A stretch of DNA of 64,000 nucleotides from Leptodontidium sp. MPI-SDFR-AT-0119 (taxonomy: Eukaryota; Ascomycota; Leotiomycetes; Helotiales; Leptodontidiaceae), in assembly GCA_020726505.1 (NCBI GenBank), contig JAHLEZ010000006.1:186001-250000 (forward strand). Direction: 5' to 3'. The notes beneath the pieces are model-generated. The model saw nothing but the letters and a program-made list of their open reading frames with translations, was not told the origin of the DNA and did not search any database. Within the stretch, counting starts at the first letter, position 1. Each line of letters starts with the position of its first letter. A program made the translations under genes and the position numbers. Shown one piece after another: positions 37,908 through 50,599 of the stretch.

Positions 37908-39509
37908 GCGACCAGAGGCGTCAAAGGCCCTTGTTCCTTCCCAGTAGCTGATGCTTTTTGCACCGCTCAGAGGGCGAAATAGGCATAGCATACGAGTTAC
38001 GGTGCGAGTTCTGTGGTATTCGCTTCACGGGCGGTAAACATTTACAGCTGAACAAAGCACGGGTGGTAAGTAGATTCAGCCGGACACATCCACATGCTTC
38101 GTAGTTTGTTTCTGCGAGGTCCATTTATCTCCAGGGCAGGGGTAGCCGACGTTAGTTTTGATTTTAGATTGTCTCTCAAATGCTTCCACAAGCCTTCCAG
38201 AAGGGGATGCTCTCAATTGCCGCGAATGAAAGCAGACAGAAGCGCCAAGTTGATTGAAAATCAAACAGCCACTGGGCAATACTACGGTTCATTACTCAGG
38301 CATAACGTTAGATATCTAACCCAGACCTGTCTAGGTACTGTACTGTAGCTGAGCGGCTTCAGATACAGGTACCATGCCTAGCCCTGCCCTGACGCCACGC
38401 CCCCGGAAGCAACAGTCGGGCCTGTCCCGAGCCATAGAACCGAGAACACGGTAATCCTCCGGCGCATCTCTCCACATTCGACATCCGGCGTCACCCCATC
38501 TGCAGTGAACGAGCGTCAAAAGGATATGCTTTGCGTCTGGTGCATGTCTGTCAGCTGGGCTCCAGACTTTCAACAATGCAGGTCTGTCATACGAAATGAA
38601 TCGATCACAATAATGCTGGCGATCATATACGGTGGGATCGAGATGTGAGCTCTTTTCGCCCAAAAGGTATAGCCATGCATCTTGTTGACCTCCTCTCCGT
38701 TCACCCTTTTGGCCAGGTACATTACAGCCTCAGAATAAGCAAAGCGGATTGAGTGAACTTGCCGTACTCGAATCCCGTCAAGTGCCGTCCTCGGCCCGAA
38801 CTTCTTCAAGTGCCATTTCGCTGTTCGGTCTTGAACTCGGGAGCATGATGAAGATGACTTACAGGGTTTCAGTGCTGAAAGTTCGTCGAGTGAGTCTCCT
38901 GGCTTGAGCCTTGTTGCGTCAGTTTAGTTCGTTCGTTCGTTCTGCAGTAGCTAGTAGCTGGGGCTGGCTTCGGGGCAAAAGGCCCCAACGGTCGATGGCT
39001 CTCCCTCAACCACTGTTCAAAACGCGTGTACCTTGCTTGGCAAGTAGGTAAGTGCACTGCTACGGTACTGTAAAATAGACCTCTTGGACCTCTTAGACCT
39101 CTAACTCTGAATTGAATTAAGAATACTGGCGAAGTTTAGTGTCCGGGATAATGAATGGGTGCAGGTGCAGGTGCAGGTGCTCGTGGTGGTGCACTGAGAT
39201 AAGCTCCGCTTGGTTCGTCGCTCGCAATCAAAGTTCAAGGCTGGTGTGATTTACAGTAGGGCAAATCGTATGTTTTCTTTGCCTGTAAGCCTTGCCTAAA
39301 GCGTCTGGTCGGTGGTGATCTTTGCGTTAGTCTCAGAGGCGTACCTATCCTGTAAGGTAGCTGGGCTGGCACCTGTGTCAGGGATTCTTAGGCATCTCCA
39401 CTACCCCATTGGCAGTTCATTTCAGCAGTTGGGCTACGAGGAAGGCCTGGAAGGAAGGGCTTGAAATGGGTGGGCAGCAGGATCGATAGGGTAGAAGGTG
39501 CAGCAACAG

Positions 39510-39533
39510 CTGCTGCTGCTGCTGCTGCTGCTG
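39510..39533. repeat. (CTG)8 trinucleotide repeat
   Basis: Eight perfect CTG units in the gene-poor region, preceded by CAGCAACAG. Confidence 0.93.
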
Positions 39534-40505
39534 GATGATCGACTTACTCGTACTTAGAGTCGAGACTAAACTCTAATACTCTATCTACAGCAACGACACT
39601 GGAATGTTTGAGGCAAACTCACTCAGCTCGTTGTATGGATATTTGGAGATAGATAGTTGAGTTCTTCAGGCAGAGCAGGGAGGGCTCAGACAGACTAACT
39701 GACTCTAGTTACCGTACCGTACCTCAACCAGGCCTGCCCATCCATGCTCATGCCCATGCCCTTACTTTCGTTACTACTGTACCCAGACCGTACAGGTACC
39801 CACAGACTCTAGGGCTGGTGGGCTTCCACGTGCGATGTTCTCTTACAGCCAGTAAAGCTCTCCAAGAGCCTTCGGGGAGTCAGCTCCAGGCCAGGCTAGG
39901 GCTGCCCCAGTCCCAAGCGGGCATTATTTTAGTTGAAGGTTTGGCTCCGCGCCCCTGTAGCTTTTGCATGCTGGAAAATTGCGGAATATCGCCTGGGTGG
40001 TGGTGCTGTGCTGAACTTGGGAGGGAAGCCCTCCTCTTCACGCCGTGTGTGGATGGCCCGAAGCAACCGGGTCGTCCCCTACCTACCTCCCCTAGATCGA
40101 GGGGTACATGTGCTTGTACATATGTAGTGCTCCCATCCATCCTCGAACTTAAATCCTCTTGCCTTTGCTTATATGCATGCAGTCCGCTCGTTCGCTCTCT
40201 CTTGCAAACCCCACATCTTCAACATCTTTATCTCTCGACTCTTCCTCTTACTTACACACCTCTGAATCTCTCGAGGTCAACGATTGATACTCTTGTTTAT
40301 TAGAGCAGAGCACTTACGACCCTCTCACATATATATTACTTCACAATCTCGACGTATATATCATATCTTCCAATCACAGGTTCCGAGTCTCAGCCTTCCC
40401 TCAGGAAGAGAGAAACCGTCCCGCTTTACTTTCAACCCACCTCCCGCACTGGGACTTCCTGACCTTCTCGTCTCTCATTCTACAACCCCCCCAACAACAT
40501 CGAAT

Positions 40506-40857
40506 ATGTGCGATTACACTCAAGTCGAATATCGGTGTGGCCATCGTCGTTATACAGTCCGAGCATGGTGTACCAATTACGAGACGACACATAGACGGTG
40601 TCCACCTTCCGTGGTAGCTGTCGAGTACAGGTGAGTTGTCACAACCATTATTGGTCTTGTCTTTAATAAGATGCACTGCTGACGATGTCTCTTAGATTAG
40701 ATGAACGCTGTGGTTCGTTTACCCATCCTGCCCAAATTCCGCTTTTGCCCAACTCGCATCACTAACTCTTCTTCTTCCTGTAGGCGATTGTCGAGCACCG
40801 GCAATAGAGCCAAGCTGGATGAACTATCAGACCAAGAACACTCGAATCCAAACATAG
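40506..40857 (+). CDS. small Cys-rich conserved fungal protein with a 17-nt microexon
   Basis: Exons 40506-40630, 40696-40712 and 40784-40857 encode 71 aa. The opening MCDYTQVEYRCGH and the following RYTVRAWC...TH..CP pattern recur, as I remember it, in many short uncharacterised proteins of Leotiomycetes and Sordariomycetes. Cysteines are at 2, 11, 22, 32, 47 and 50, with His13 and His29; C11-G-H13 and C47-G-D-C50 suggest metal binding, which is inference. Introns are 65 nt (GTGAGT, CTGACG, CTTAG) and 71 nt (GTTCGT, ACTAAC, TGTAG). The 17-nt middle exon encodes RLDERCG across both junctions and is needed to reach GDC. No signal peptide, so the protein is probably intracellular. It has a long CT-rich leader containing a possible 30-residue upstream ORF (40173-40265). 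It is the only convincing gene within about 14 kb. Confidence 0.82.
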
Positions 40858-43800
40858 AAGGTGGAAAGCTCTCGAGTGGATAGGATATGATTGGATTGGG
40901 TAGGATAAGAAAGGGCACCATGCACAGGTGCGAGTGGAGCAAAAGTCAAATAAAGGGTGTATTGGGTACGAGCACGAAAGCACAATTACAGGGCAACGGC
41001 GTCACGAGTGTTGGGGAGTTCTGTCTGTCTAGGAATAGGGTTGGGAGTGGGGGTGTTCAGGAAACCACCGGGTGCTTGCTTGATGGCATGGGGGGTTGCA
41101 CGTGGGGTTCTTTACTTTATGGTTTTTGCTTCCTTCTTGCTTTCTGGGTTGGGATCGAATCCACGGCGCAGGAATATCATCATTGGATTGTAGGTTCATG
41201 AATCCATTGTATTATCACTCACTCCTGTTACATGCATGTTGCGAGGTTGTTTGCTTCTTCTGTCCTGTCCTATCAAGATGGACGTGTGGCAGTACAGTGT
41301 ATTACCGACCAGGTTCCCTTCCGACGCCTCTTCGATCTGGCTCCAGCAAGACCATACCGACTGGTGCGCCTAGACCGCCGCAACGCTCTTGGAAACGGTG
41401 CCAATTCGTCTTAAGTATCACCATCAGGGTCCATACATGGACGACTGCATGCAGCGGGATCGCGAGGGACCAAGATTCATCTGCTGCCGCAAGCCGGCTG
41501 CATCGAAAAGGGGTCACACAAGTCCCGAGAACCCGGGTCGGGTTTTTCAAAGCGGGCACGAATGGCATGGCAATTTTGGTGAGAATGTCAGGTTCTGGCA
41601 TCTTACGACCGAAATCCCGCTTTCCTGCTTGTGAATGTGTGCAAGTCGAGTTATCTCCTTGCAGGAAGCATGCAGTGAGTTGTTTTGTTGGCTTTGGCGA
41701 AGAGGCGAAGAACTCCTGATGGCCATCCATGTCATGCAATGCTGGACTGCACTGCAATGCACTGCAATGCAACGAAGATTCCAACAAAATAAACCAGGAC
41801 CTGGCAAGGCAAGGCAAAGCAATGTAACCTGACTATGAGACCGCCATAGCCGCGAGAGCGCTGCTTCCTCATTAACCATTTAGGACAGGCAAAAAGCATG
41901 CAATCATCGTCACACAAAACACGAGGTTACACTAACACCCCCACCCAACAACCAAACTATCGGGTTTGGAAGAACGCCCGTGTCACGACGAACCTGGTCT
42001 CTTGGGATGACATCAACATCTTTCAGATGCTATCCGTACCTCCAGTCTCTTCCCGAGACCTGCAGATCTCAGGTGCTGAAAGAACAATTGGCACAACCAT
42101 CTTCGTGATGTGATACTTTACCAAAGTGCAGCGCAGCATGGCATAATATTCGATTCCGAATTTCCATCACATAGGTACTAAACCTATACAACCATGCGGT
42201 TGCGAACTCTGCAGCAAAGGCAAAGAGGATCGATCCTGTAGAAGATGCAGACCAGGGTGCCATATATGTGACCAGGAGCAAAATTATCTATGGGGGGATT
42301 CAAAGAGTGCCACCCTCTCACGCAAGAGGACGATATCTCATGTGTGATATTCCACGGGAAGCAACCAGGTATGTTGACGCAGCTAGAAGGGAAGCAAAAA
42401 AGCAAATCTCGCGGTACATCCCTCGCTTAGAGACAGGCCCCTGTTGAGATGGGGAAAATGTGACATGTCAACTTCACATCTGACCGGGCCTTCCAGGACC
42501 AACGGATCCGAACTTGGTACATGGGATTTTCTGCCGGCCAAGATAAGGCTGCGTGTGTGCATGCGGGCGGGCGGGCAGGCTTTTGCGGGTGTGTAACGGG
42601 CAAGGGAAGGATTATAAGTGGACGACGGGTTTCTGCATGTTTATTATATGACCAGACGTGAAGTCGGACTTGAAAGTTGATAGAAATGATGGAGATGTTT
42701 TGCTCTGCCCGCCAGTTAATGACAAAGTCCATACGGATTGATGTGGGGGTCAGCCGGATAAAGGCAGCTCTTTTGAATTTTGAACGACTCTCCTGCACCA
42801 TATTTTATCCTGTCGTTTGGGCGATGCGGATAACCTCGGCGGCGCATGTCGTCTGTTCTCGTCTCCTTCCTCAATTGAACCACACATCATGCTCCTCAAC
42901 CATGCTCATCACACTTTGTCAATCTCGTGTCGGGCTCATCCGGCAATCAACATGTGGATGATGAAAGAGGTCAATCGAGCTTCTGCTTCCAGACTATATG
43001 CTTATTGTCCCGGCATTGCGTCTATGTGATTTTAATACGCGAGCATGTACGTCCCTGCCTTTTGCCTGAGCTTGAGCTCCTCTTCTTGTGGATTTCCCAA
43101 ACGCAAAGCGCTTGGATGGGGTTAAACTACGATCAGCTGTTTGATTTGCATCCAGAAGAACTTCTCAAGAGAGATCAAGGCCTCACTCTCAGCATGCCAC
43201 TTTTGACAACGACAGACAGCGAGACGCTTCCTGAAAGGATATTCGCTACCAAGTTTGGTCCAAGACAGGTACTCCGCAAGTGGGCATATTTCTGCATGAA
43301 CTCTCTGCGAACTGCTTTGCCGAGAATTGGATTTGCATTCTTTCTGACTAGGTTGGGTTCCATTGGAAGGATACTCCGCAAGTAAGTCCTTGTAAGGTGG
43401 CTTTGCTTTCAAGGAGCTCAGAGTCTTGGGCTTTTCTTCACCGCAATTATCATGCCATATTGACGCGCTTAGCGTCTTTGTACGACATACGGTGAGCATA
43501 CCCTCCCTGACCTGGCTAGTCAGAGATTCACACCCCTTCTTCTTGGATACGCCTCGGCCCTTTGATGTGATATCCCATGATAGCGACAAATGCATTTATC
43601 TTGCTTTTATCCGTAATTCTCCGGATCTACTCTCTTGATTTCGTTGCATCACAACACTGTACTGCCTTGGCAGCATCTCCTTCTTGGTTCTGAGACTTCA
43701 CTTCATTATACTCTGGGCTATTTGGCGAGTACGCTGTTTTGGTTTACTCCAAGACTCTCTCCAAGAACCAGACCGTTGAACGATGTGATTCATGGTCTAT

Positions 43801-46800
43801 CCGCAGTCATGCAAGCAGCCTGAGCCTGAACTTCTGCTATCACTGCGTTGCGTTGTATCAGCAACATTCACACGTTAGAACATAGCTAGTAAGCCGTTCA
43901 AGCTCGCCTCCAGAAGTCCAACATTCATGGCTCCGAACAAGTGGGGTACTGTGATATCCCACCATTGAGAAGTAAGTTCGCTACCTGCCATTATCATATC
44001 ATATCGGGTCCTGATGACAAAAGATCCCATAATGAGATTTGTACCAACCAGCGAGCAGGAATCTGTCCCCATGATGAGAAAGCTGGAGATCGAACGAGTT
44101 AGAATGCTCTATCACCCCTCATTTTCTGCCCATGGTGTGCAATTGCAGTCCAATGAATATTCAAGTGGGTACTTCTTGCTCAGGTATTGGGTATCTCACA
44201 CAGCCAGGCAGCCAACAAGTGCAGCTTTTGATATTGCACTATTAGCACAGTACCTTAGCTTTGCATGCAGGTTGCAGCTCTCCAGTGGCAACCGCTACAA
44301 TGTCTCACATACATGCATCCAAGACCTCCGTGGCCTGGCCTGTGTGAAAGCTTCAGAGCTCCAGAGCTTCCAGACCATCTTCATTCTGAGTTTTGCCAGG
44401 TTGCCGATCTGCACATCCCCCAGGCAAGATCTTCTCCAAATTTGCCTTTTTGTCATCACAGAAACCCTAAATCCTATCTTTGAAACAGACCATTGGGTCC
44501 TCAAAGGCCAGCTGATCAATGTCCTGTGTTGTATCCAAGGCCTCGGGTCGCGGCAGTCAGCTTGCGTGGGGGGAGTGAGCATGCAAGACCCGCATCTAGA
44601 CTGTGCTGTTGACAAGGGACGGCAGAACCAAGCTACCTGCAGCTAGTCCCGATGACCCCCATCCTCTGTACCGTGGGATGTGAACCAAAGTTACGGGACG
44701 GCGATGTCAGAAGAACGAACCCATTACGAGAAAGACAAGACTTCCTCTCATCTCGTGCCGTAGTCATCTCCCAGTACACCCCTCACCAACGGACCTCGAA
44801 TCGATTTGTTAGTATCGTCGATACGAAGTCATAGGACAAGCCTCAATGCACGCCTCGAGTAGGATATGATGTGACAAAAGACGACCTCGTAGATATGCTG
44901 CTTTGCATAAATCCCCGAGACATACATAACACATCTAACACTCCCGTTGTCCGAAACAAACCCGACATCCTTCTCTTCGCCGCCACCACTCAGCCATCAC
45001 GAATCATGGGCAACACAACAAGGAACCAACTGAAGAGCGGGAAAACAGCACGCTACCAATTCTCAGCTGCAAGCCATGAATTTGGAGGAGCGATGTGCCA
45101 TGAGATGCTCACCTACAGCTCGAGTGTTCTGGATCGAGGTTACACAGCATGGGATGGGGAGCTGGGCTGCTTTTGAGAGAACCTGAGATTCTGTGAATCC
45201 CAAGCCAGTCTCGCGGGTGGCATGGGGCTGCATGGGGTGGAAGCAGAGACAACTGCCCCGGACGTTCTGTGTAACATTCCCCTTGTAGCTGAAGGTTTTT
45301 ATGGCTCCGATCGGTCTGGCCGGAAAGAGAATGATACCATGTCAAGGTTAAAAAGGTTTAGTGCCGGTTTTGCAAGAAAGTCAAAAGTGCAAGATGGAAT
45401 TAGGTGATGACTTGACCGTTACTCCTGTATTCAGGGGACACTGAGGATCTTCCACGCACGTTTGATGTACCGAGTAACGAGAGAGAACTTCAAAGTTCTA
45501 GATAATGCTCTAAAGCGAATGGAAAAGTTACACGTTTCGTGTGAATCGACGAAGGTACGGTCAATAGTAACACGAGATATCTACAAACTGTCACCAGCCC
45601 TAAAAGACATCGATGGCTTGATTTCCTTCATATAGTTAGCTTCCGCCTTTTAAATTTCCCTGATATCATGCGAACGTTGCAAGCTCGCAGAAATAACGGA
45701 ACTTTGCGAAGTGTTCACAGGATAAGTCAAGCTAGGCCAGCAAGCAGAGAAGCTGTTCTCAGCCCTTCAGCCCTTCTCCTTCCTCTCCCTCCATAGTTTA
45801 CACATCCCGTCTTTTGCTCATATTTCTAGTCCACAACATTTAAATTCCCGGCTGTAAATTCATACAAGGTCTAACTAGGCAAGATTCTTCCTCTCCTTAA
45901 ACTGTAAGACCACCACACCACTAAGTCAAAGTGAATCCAGATCCACTCAGGTATAGTACATCCACACCTCCTCCCCCTTGGCACCAAACCGGTGAACGAG
46001 CTCTCCTCCACTAAGAAATTCCGTAAAGTTCATAGTGGAAATTCATATCATATCTCGAACCCCCACATAGACGAAGAATCAGCACTACTTATCGTCTGTG
46101 CTGCGCCATGACTTCCCAGAACGCACGCAGCACGCTCGTCACGAGCCGTCCCGTCAGCGGGAAGGAAAGTGGTAAGACACCGTCTGCTCGGATCGCTGTT
46201 TCTAGACCTGTACTTTATTGTATTAGACCGAGTATATTTTCAAGTTTCTAGATAGTCGGGCAGACGTGGTATTCTTTAGACTCAGGTTCCGAACTGGGAT
46301 TAGGATTCAGGGACTAAGTTTGAGGATAAGTTTATGGATTCTTATGATATTCCATCTTGTCTTAGAATACTTGAATGTGGATATACTCGTAGCGTAAACC
46401 TCCCCATTATCAGATAACTTTTGGGGCATGTAATATCCCGCCACATCTCAAGCACTGCCGAAAGCACATTTTCCTGATCGATTCATTCGGTTATTTACGA
46501 ATGAGGCTGACCATTCCCAAGGAAAGAATATTTCCTGGTTCGTCATATAGCGCTGTAGTAGAGAAGAAGATCCAACCCTATTTGCCGACCATTGATCAGA
46601 GGGAGTAGCACGGCGAACATTCCTTTCTAGAGGCTTGAAAATTCGGATGAAATTCTACAAGTAAAAAGTTATGACTTGGAGACAAATAGGTATACCTACC
46701 AGTCTTCCTCTTCATTCTTCGCTTCTGAGCTTCCCGCTCTCATATCTCGGATAATACAATCGTCCCTTCCCTTCCCTTGCCCTCCCATCTCATCTCCTCT

Positions 46801-47703
46801 CTCCAATCCATACCGCGAAAGCTACACAAAAGAAACCCACATACTGACACCCATATACAAATACACTCGATCAGTAATCCCAATTCCAAAAAAGTGCTGG
46901 TTCCAATACCACACCCCTCCCTCCAACCCAGCAAATGTTGTACCCCGTTACCGTAACACGAAATGTGCGTATATCCAGTCCAGTCTAGTGCAATACAGCA
47001 CCTCCTTTTCTGCAAAGATTCAAGATGCAAGATGCAAGCTGTAATGCAAGCATGGAACTTGGATCGTGAGTACAGTAGAGGATCGGAAGGCCATCCGGCA
47101 CCACTGCTGTACTCTACTGTAGTGTGCAGACAACCACTTGTTGCACGACAGGACGGGATGGAATGGATGGTTGGTTGTGCTTTTATTTATCTCGGTTGAA
47201 CGAAAACAAAACAAAAGCAAATATAGTAATTGGCGGCTGAGGAATGCAGGGTTCAGGAGTTAGGAATTGAGTGTTGGTGGCTGTCGAATCCTAAAGGCCA
47301 CAGAGAGGAAAGAGAAATGTTTGGGGAATGGGGTGAGAAGGTCAGATAGTGGTATTATAATGTGAAAATATGTATTATTAGAAGAGTACCATGCATCTAT
47401 ACACGCGTACACAAGGCCAACAACTCCAACTCTGCTCTCCCTCTGATAGGGAGGGTTGGAAAAGTAACACGACATGAAACCGTCACACGTCAATCATACT
47501 CAAGTGGTAATCCTATCCATTCCAGTCCGCTCCGTTCCCATTGACCCCATGCCCTAATTCCCCACAAGAGAGGAGGAAATTTCTTGAAGAAGACAAGATA
47601 TCCCCAGAAAACGTCAGACGAAGTAAAGCAAGAAGCAAACACCTATGCATGCTCCCTTCGCCGAAGAATGCTCATTCGCAGTACCCAGAAGCCGGTTCGT
47701 TCA
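40858..47703. other. gene-poor region, 6.8 kb
   Basis: No supported gene. Open frames up to 633 nt (44014-44646 plus) and several of 450-620 nt occur on both strands, but they lack known domains, overlap each other in opposite directions and have no clear splice partners. Short repeats include ACTGCAATGC near 41747-41770. The last part (46676-47040) is C/T-rich. I see no transposase, reverse transcriptase or RNA gene. Confidence 0.4.
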
Positions 47704-50599
47704 TCACCAAATATACAGGATGTCTTTATGGTCGTGAGAGACCTTGTCTTGCCTGGTGAACGGGTTAGCTGGGGCTCTGGTGACGGGAAATGGAAAACTT
47801 GCCTTCATCTGCTCGATCTTCGCTTTGAGAGCGCTGGTCACTTCCGCTGCTCTCTTCCAACTCTCTACTCCATTGTTGTCACCTCTGGAACCATCCGCAC
47901 TGGTGTCTCTGCTCATGCGCGTACTCTGATATGACGGTGGAGCAGGGCTGTTCCGCCCACCACTACCACTTGCAGCACTGGTACGTCCATTTCGTCCTAG
48001 ATCTGGACTCAATTTGCTGCGACCATACTGAGTAGCGTAGGCATCACCGGAGTTCTCTTTCTCCTCGCTTAGAGCAGAGTTGAACGACATACGGGCACGG
48101 GAGTTGTAGGCAGGCCGGCCATTATCTTGACCACTGTACATGCCAGTATCACGGTAGATTCCAGCTTCGTCGGAACTCCCGTCTCGGGTTGGACTTGAGA
48201 TTGCGGGCGGGCTATTTACTCGCTCTGCACTTGTGAGTGCACGCTTTAGTCTTTCCATCTCTCTTCTCAGTTGCCCACACATGGCTTCGGCAGCTTCGCA
48301 GTCTGACCTAGCTCTGACGAGTTGAGTTTCCTTGGCCTTGATGGAGAGAACATCTCGCGTATGATCCTCGATCAATTGGGCGTTCTGATTCTTCAGTTCT
48401 TGAACCTCCGAATTCAGCCTTGACTTTTCTTGGCGTAGCTCGTCACATTGGCGGAGGAGTCGGTCTTTATCGAGTCGAAGTTCTTCAAGCTCGGCTCGCT
48501 CAACGGCAGTCATGCCGGAGTTTGGTGGAGGCGATGCTGGAGGGGGTGCTGCGTTGAAAGCAGGCGCTTTCGCTGCAAGAGAACGACCAGCCAAACCTCG
48601 TCCTAGACCGATCCTAGGTGGAGGTGGTGCCTCTTCTTCCATAGGAGGAGGAGCTTGTGAAATAGGACGGCGGGGAGATGCAAGGTTGGGAGGAGGTGCT
48701 CCACCTGGGCCAGCTAATGTTCTCTTCATAGGTGCCTTCAGTCCACCACCTGGAGTAGCGAGCCCAGATTTCGGCGGTCCACCGAGTTTCGAGCCGGGAA
48801 TACTTCTTGCTGTGGGTTGAGGTGCCAAAGGAGCAGCTTCTTGGGCATATTGGCTAGGAGGCGGTGCTGGTTTCTTAACTGCCGGCTTCTTTCCAACAAC
48901 CTTTCTGGGTGCGGCTGCTGCAGGCGCGGCTCGAGGGGCAGCCTGTGGTGGAGGCTTCGGCTTGTCTTTCGCCTTGACCTCAGCTATCTCGAAGAATTCC
49001 TTGATTTTGACCTTGCGAATCTCGTCCAGTCCCTCCAGATGAGGCCCCATGGCTCGTTCGCCCATGATCTTCATAACAGTTCCAAGAATCTCAGCTCCAC
49101 CGGATCGAAGAACTTCGCCAGATTCCGAAAGAAGTTTCTTAGCAGATTCCACAATCGAAGCTACCTCGGGCTTTGAAGGTGCTTCTCGAGTGGTCCTGAG
49201 GGCCCTGACGAGGAACTTCATAGTTCCTTCTTTGACCTGGGGGTTCTTGTGAGCCAAAAATCCGAGGGTCTCCTCAAGACAGTCCGTCAAGCTAGTTGCC
49301 AGGAAGACTTGATCAAGTGCAGCACCGAGAGCATCCTGAACGGTAGCTTTCTTCTCTTTCATTCTCTCCATGATTGGGCCCATTATAATCGAACGGTATT
49401 TTCCGAATGGTTTCCTCATGCCTTTGGCTAATACCTCAGTACATTGAGCTGCTTGGGTGACAACAGCTATGTTTGCATCTTTCATGGACTTGGCAAGCCC
49501 TCGAGCGACCTCACCAAAGTCCCCGTCCTTGATCCGAGGCACGTTCAATGTGGCAAACAGAGCTTCCAGCGCATCCTTTCGTTCTTTCCATTTGGTCGAC
49601 GCCAGTTGATCAGAGAAATCTGCTGGAATTTTGGACAAGACATCTTGAGGTTCAGCCAGGTCAAAAGCATCGATCTCAACAGGCTCTTCCTCTAATTCAT
49701 CTTCCTCGGCCGCCGCTGCACCTGGGGGTGGGGCTCGGGACATTGCTGCTTGCTGTGATCGTAGAAATCGTTCCTGCTTTGGTGCCGGTTCTGATTTGAT
49801 CTTCTCAAAAGATGCTTCCATATCCGTTTGCTGCGTGGGCTTTAGATCTCCCCAAAACATAGGCTTCATGGCTTCTCTGAGCCATCTGTAAAATTCCACA
49901 GCTAGGTTGGTTGCCTCCGCTCGAACATTCTTGTCTGCATGTCCGAACGCCTTTGGAAGAATCTTGAGGACTGGCTTTGGATCGATGGTTTTGCAGCCAT
50001 AGTTGTGGAAAACCGCAGTCAGTGCTGCTAATGTTGCTGCAATTATCTTCGGTTGTTTATGAGCAAGAGCTGGCAGCAGATCCTCGATAACAGGTCCTGG
50101 GGTATCTAATTCGATGTACAATAAAATAGCTTCGAGCGCAGATGCTTTCGTTGCCGCTCTTGTAGATGACAGACCCTTCTCTACCAACGCCGATATCGTA
50201 TGACTTCTTGTTCTGGAGGAGTGTCAGTGTCGTTTTCTATGTACTTTCTCCAGCATTTGTAGACTGCAGCATACCGGGTGCAACCTTCACGCCCACCAAA
50301 TTTCAAAAACGCACATAATGCTGCGATACCGTCCTGTTGTGCCGCCACGTTCGAATCTAGCACCGCTCCCTTCCATAATCCGGGATCTTGTATAAATGGG
50401 CGGAACGCTGGATCGTGCTCGTCTGGGGTGATTTCAAATTGCTTGGCCGCATCTTCGTACGCTGCTTTCCTAACTTTCCATACCTTGGGACAGGTCCATT
50501 AGTCCGTTTGCATGTCTGCGGGGTGTGGGGATGTAGTACCTTGTGCTGGAATCTGTCCGGCAAGGGCAAGGAACTGAAATCCTCTTCTACTTCCGCCAT
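47704..50599 (-). CDS. STU2: TOG-domain microtubule polymerase (Stu2/Alp14/XMAP215 family)
   Basis: Binds tubulin and speeds growth at microtubule plus ends, spindle poles and kinetochores. Minus-strand exons 50599-50540, 50483-50275 and 50212-47704 (925 aa); introns 56 and 62 nt. A second AG six bases into exon 3 (start 50206) would drop two residues. The start MAEVEEDFSSLPLPDR then VWKVRKAAYEDA is typical. TOG1 covers about 10-240 (EKGLSSTRAATK, RAEATNLAVEFYRWL), TOG2 about 275-510 (KWKERKDALEALFATLN). A basic Ala/Pro-rich linker follows (about 540-650), then a coiled coil about 660-755 (ERAELEELRLDKDRLLRQ) for dimerisation, and a Ser-rich tail ending near the helix ALKAKIEQMKASF. Two TOG domains plus coiled coil is the fungal layout, unlike five TOGs in animals. 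The last 25 residues look unconserved and may reflect a missed 3' intron. Divergent from PAC1. Confidence 0.92.

Larger units (their letters stand above)
32972..40505. other. gene-poor region, 7.5 kb
   Basis: No gene with recognisable family features on either strand. Open frames exist (for example 33345-33662 plus, 36569-36853 minus, 37676-37951 plus, 38331-38663 minus), but none shows known domains or convincing splice partners. It contains an 11-nt minisatellite, a 9-nt repeat, a CTG repeat and a CAGGTG-type repeat near 39160-39181. Base composition is ordinary rather than strongly AT-rich, so this is not an obvious heavily RIP-mutated transposon block. A weak zinc-finger-like peptide (YELRCEFCGIRFTGGKHL) occurs at about 37988-38050. 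Confidence 0.45.

Noticed and set aside
41146..41175. tRNA B-box-like GGGATCGAATCCAC
   Set aside because: No matching A box, acceptor stem or anticodon arm could be folded around it.
41096..41817. Overlapping 207-aa (plus) and 171-aa (minus) ORFs
   Set aside because: Opposite-strand shadows of each other, with low-quality protein composition, no domains and a repeat of GCACTGCAATGC inside.
44014..44646. 633-nt plus-strand ORF (210 aa)
   Set aside because: Real ATG, but no recognisable domain, mixed composition, and another long frame on the opposite strand overlaps it. It may be chance in a long non-coding stretch.
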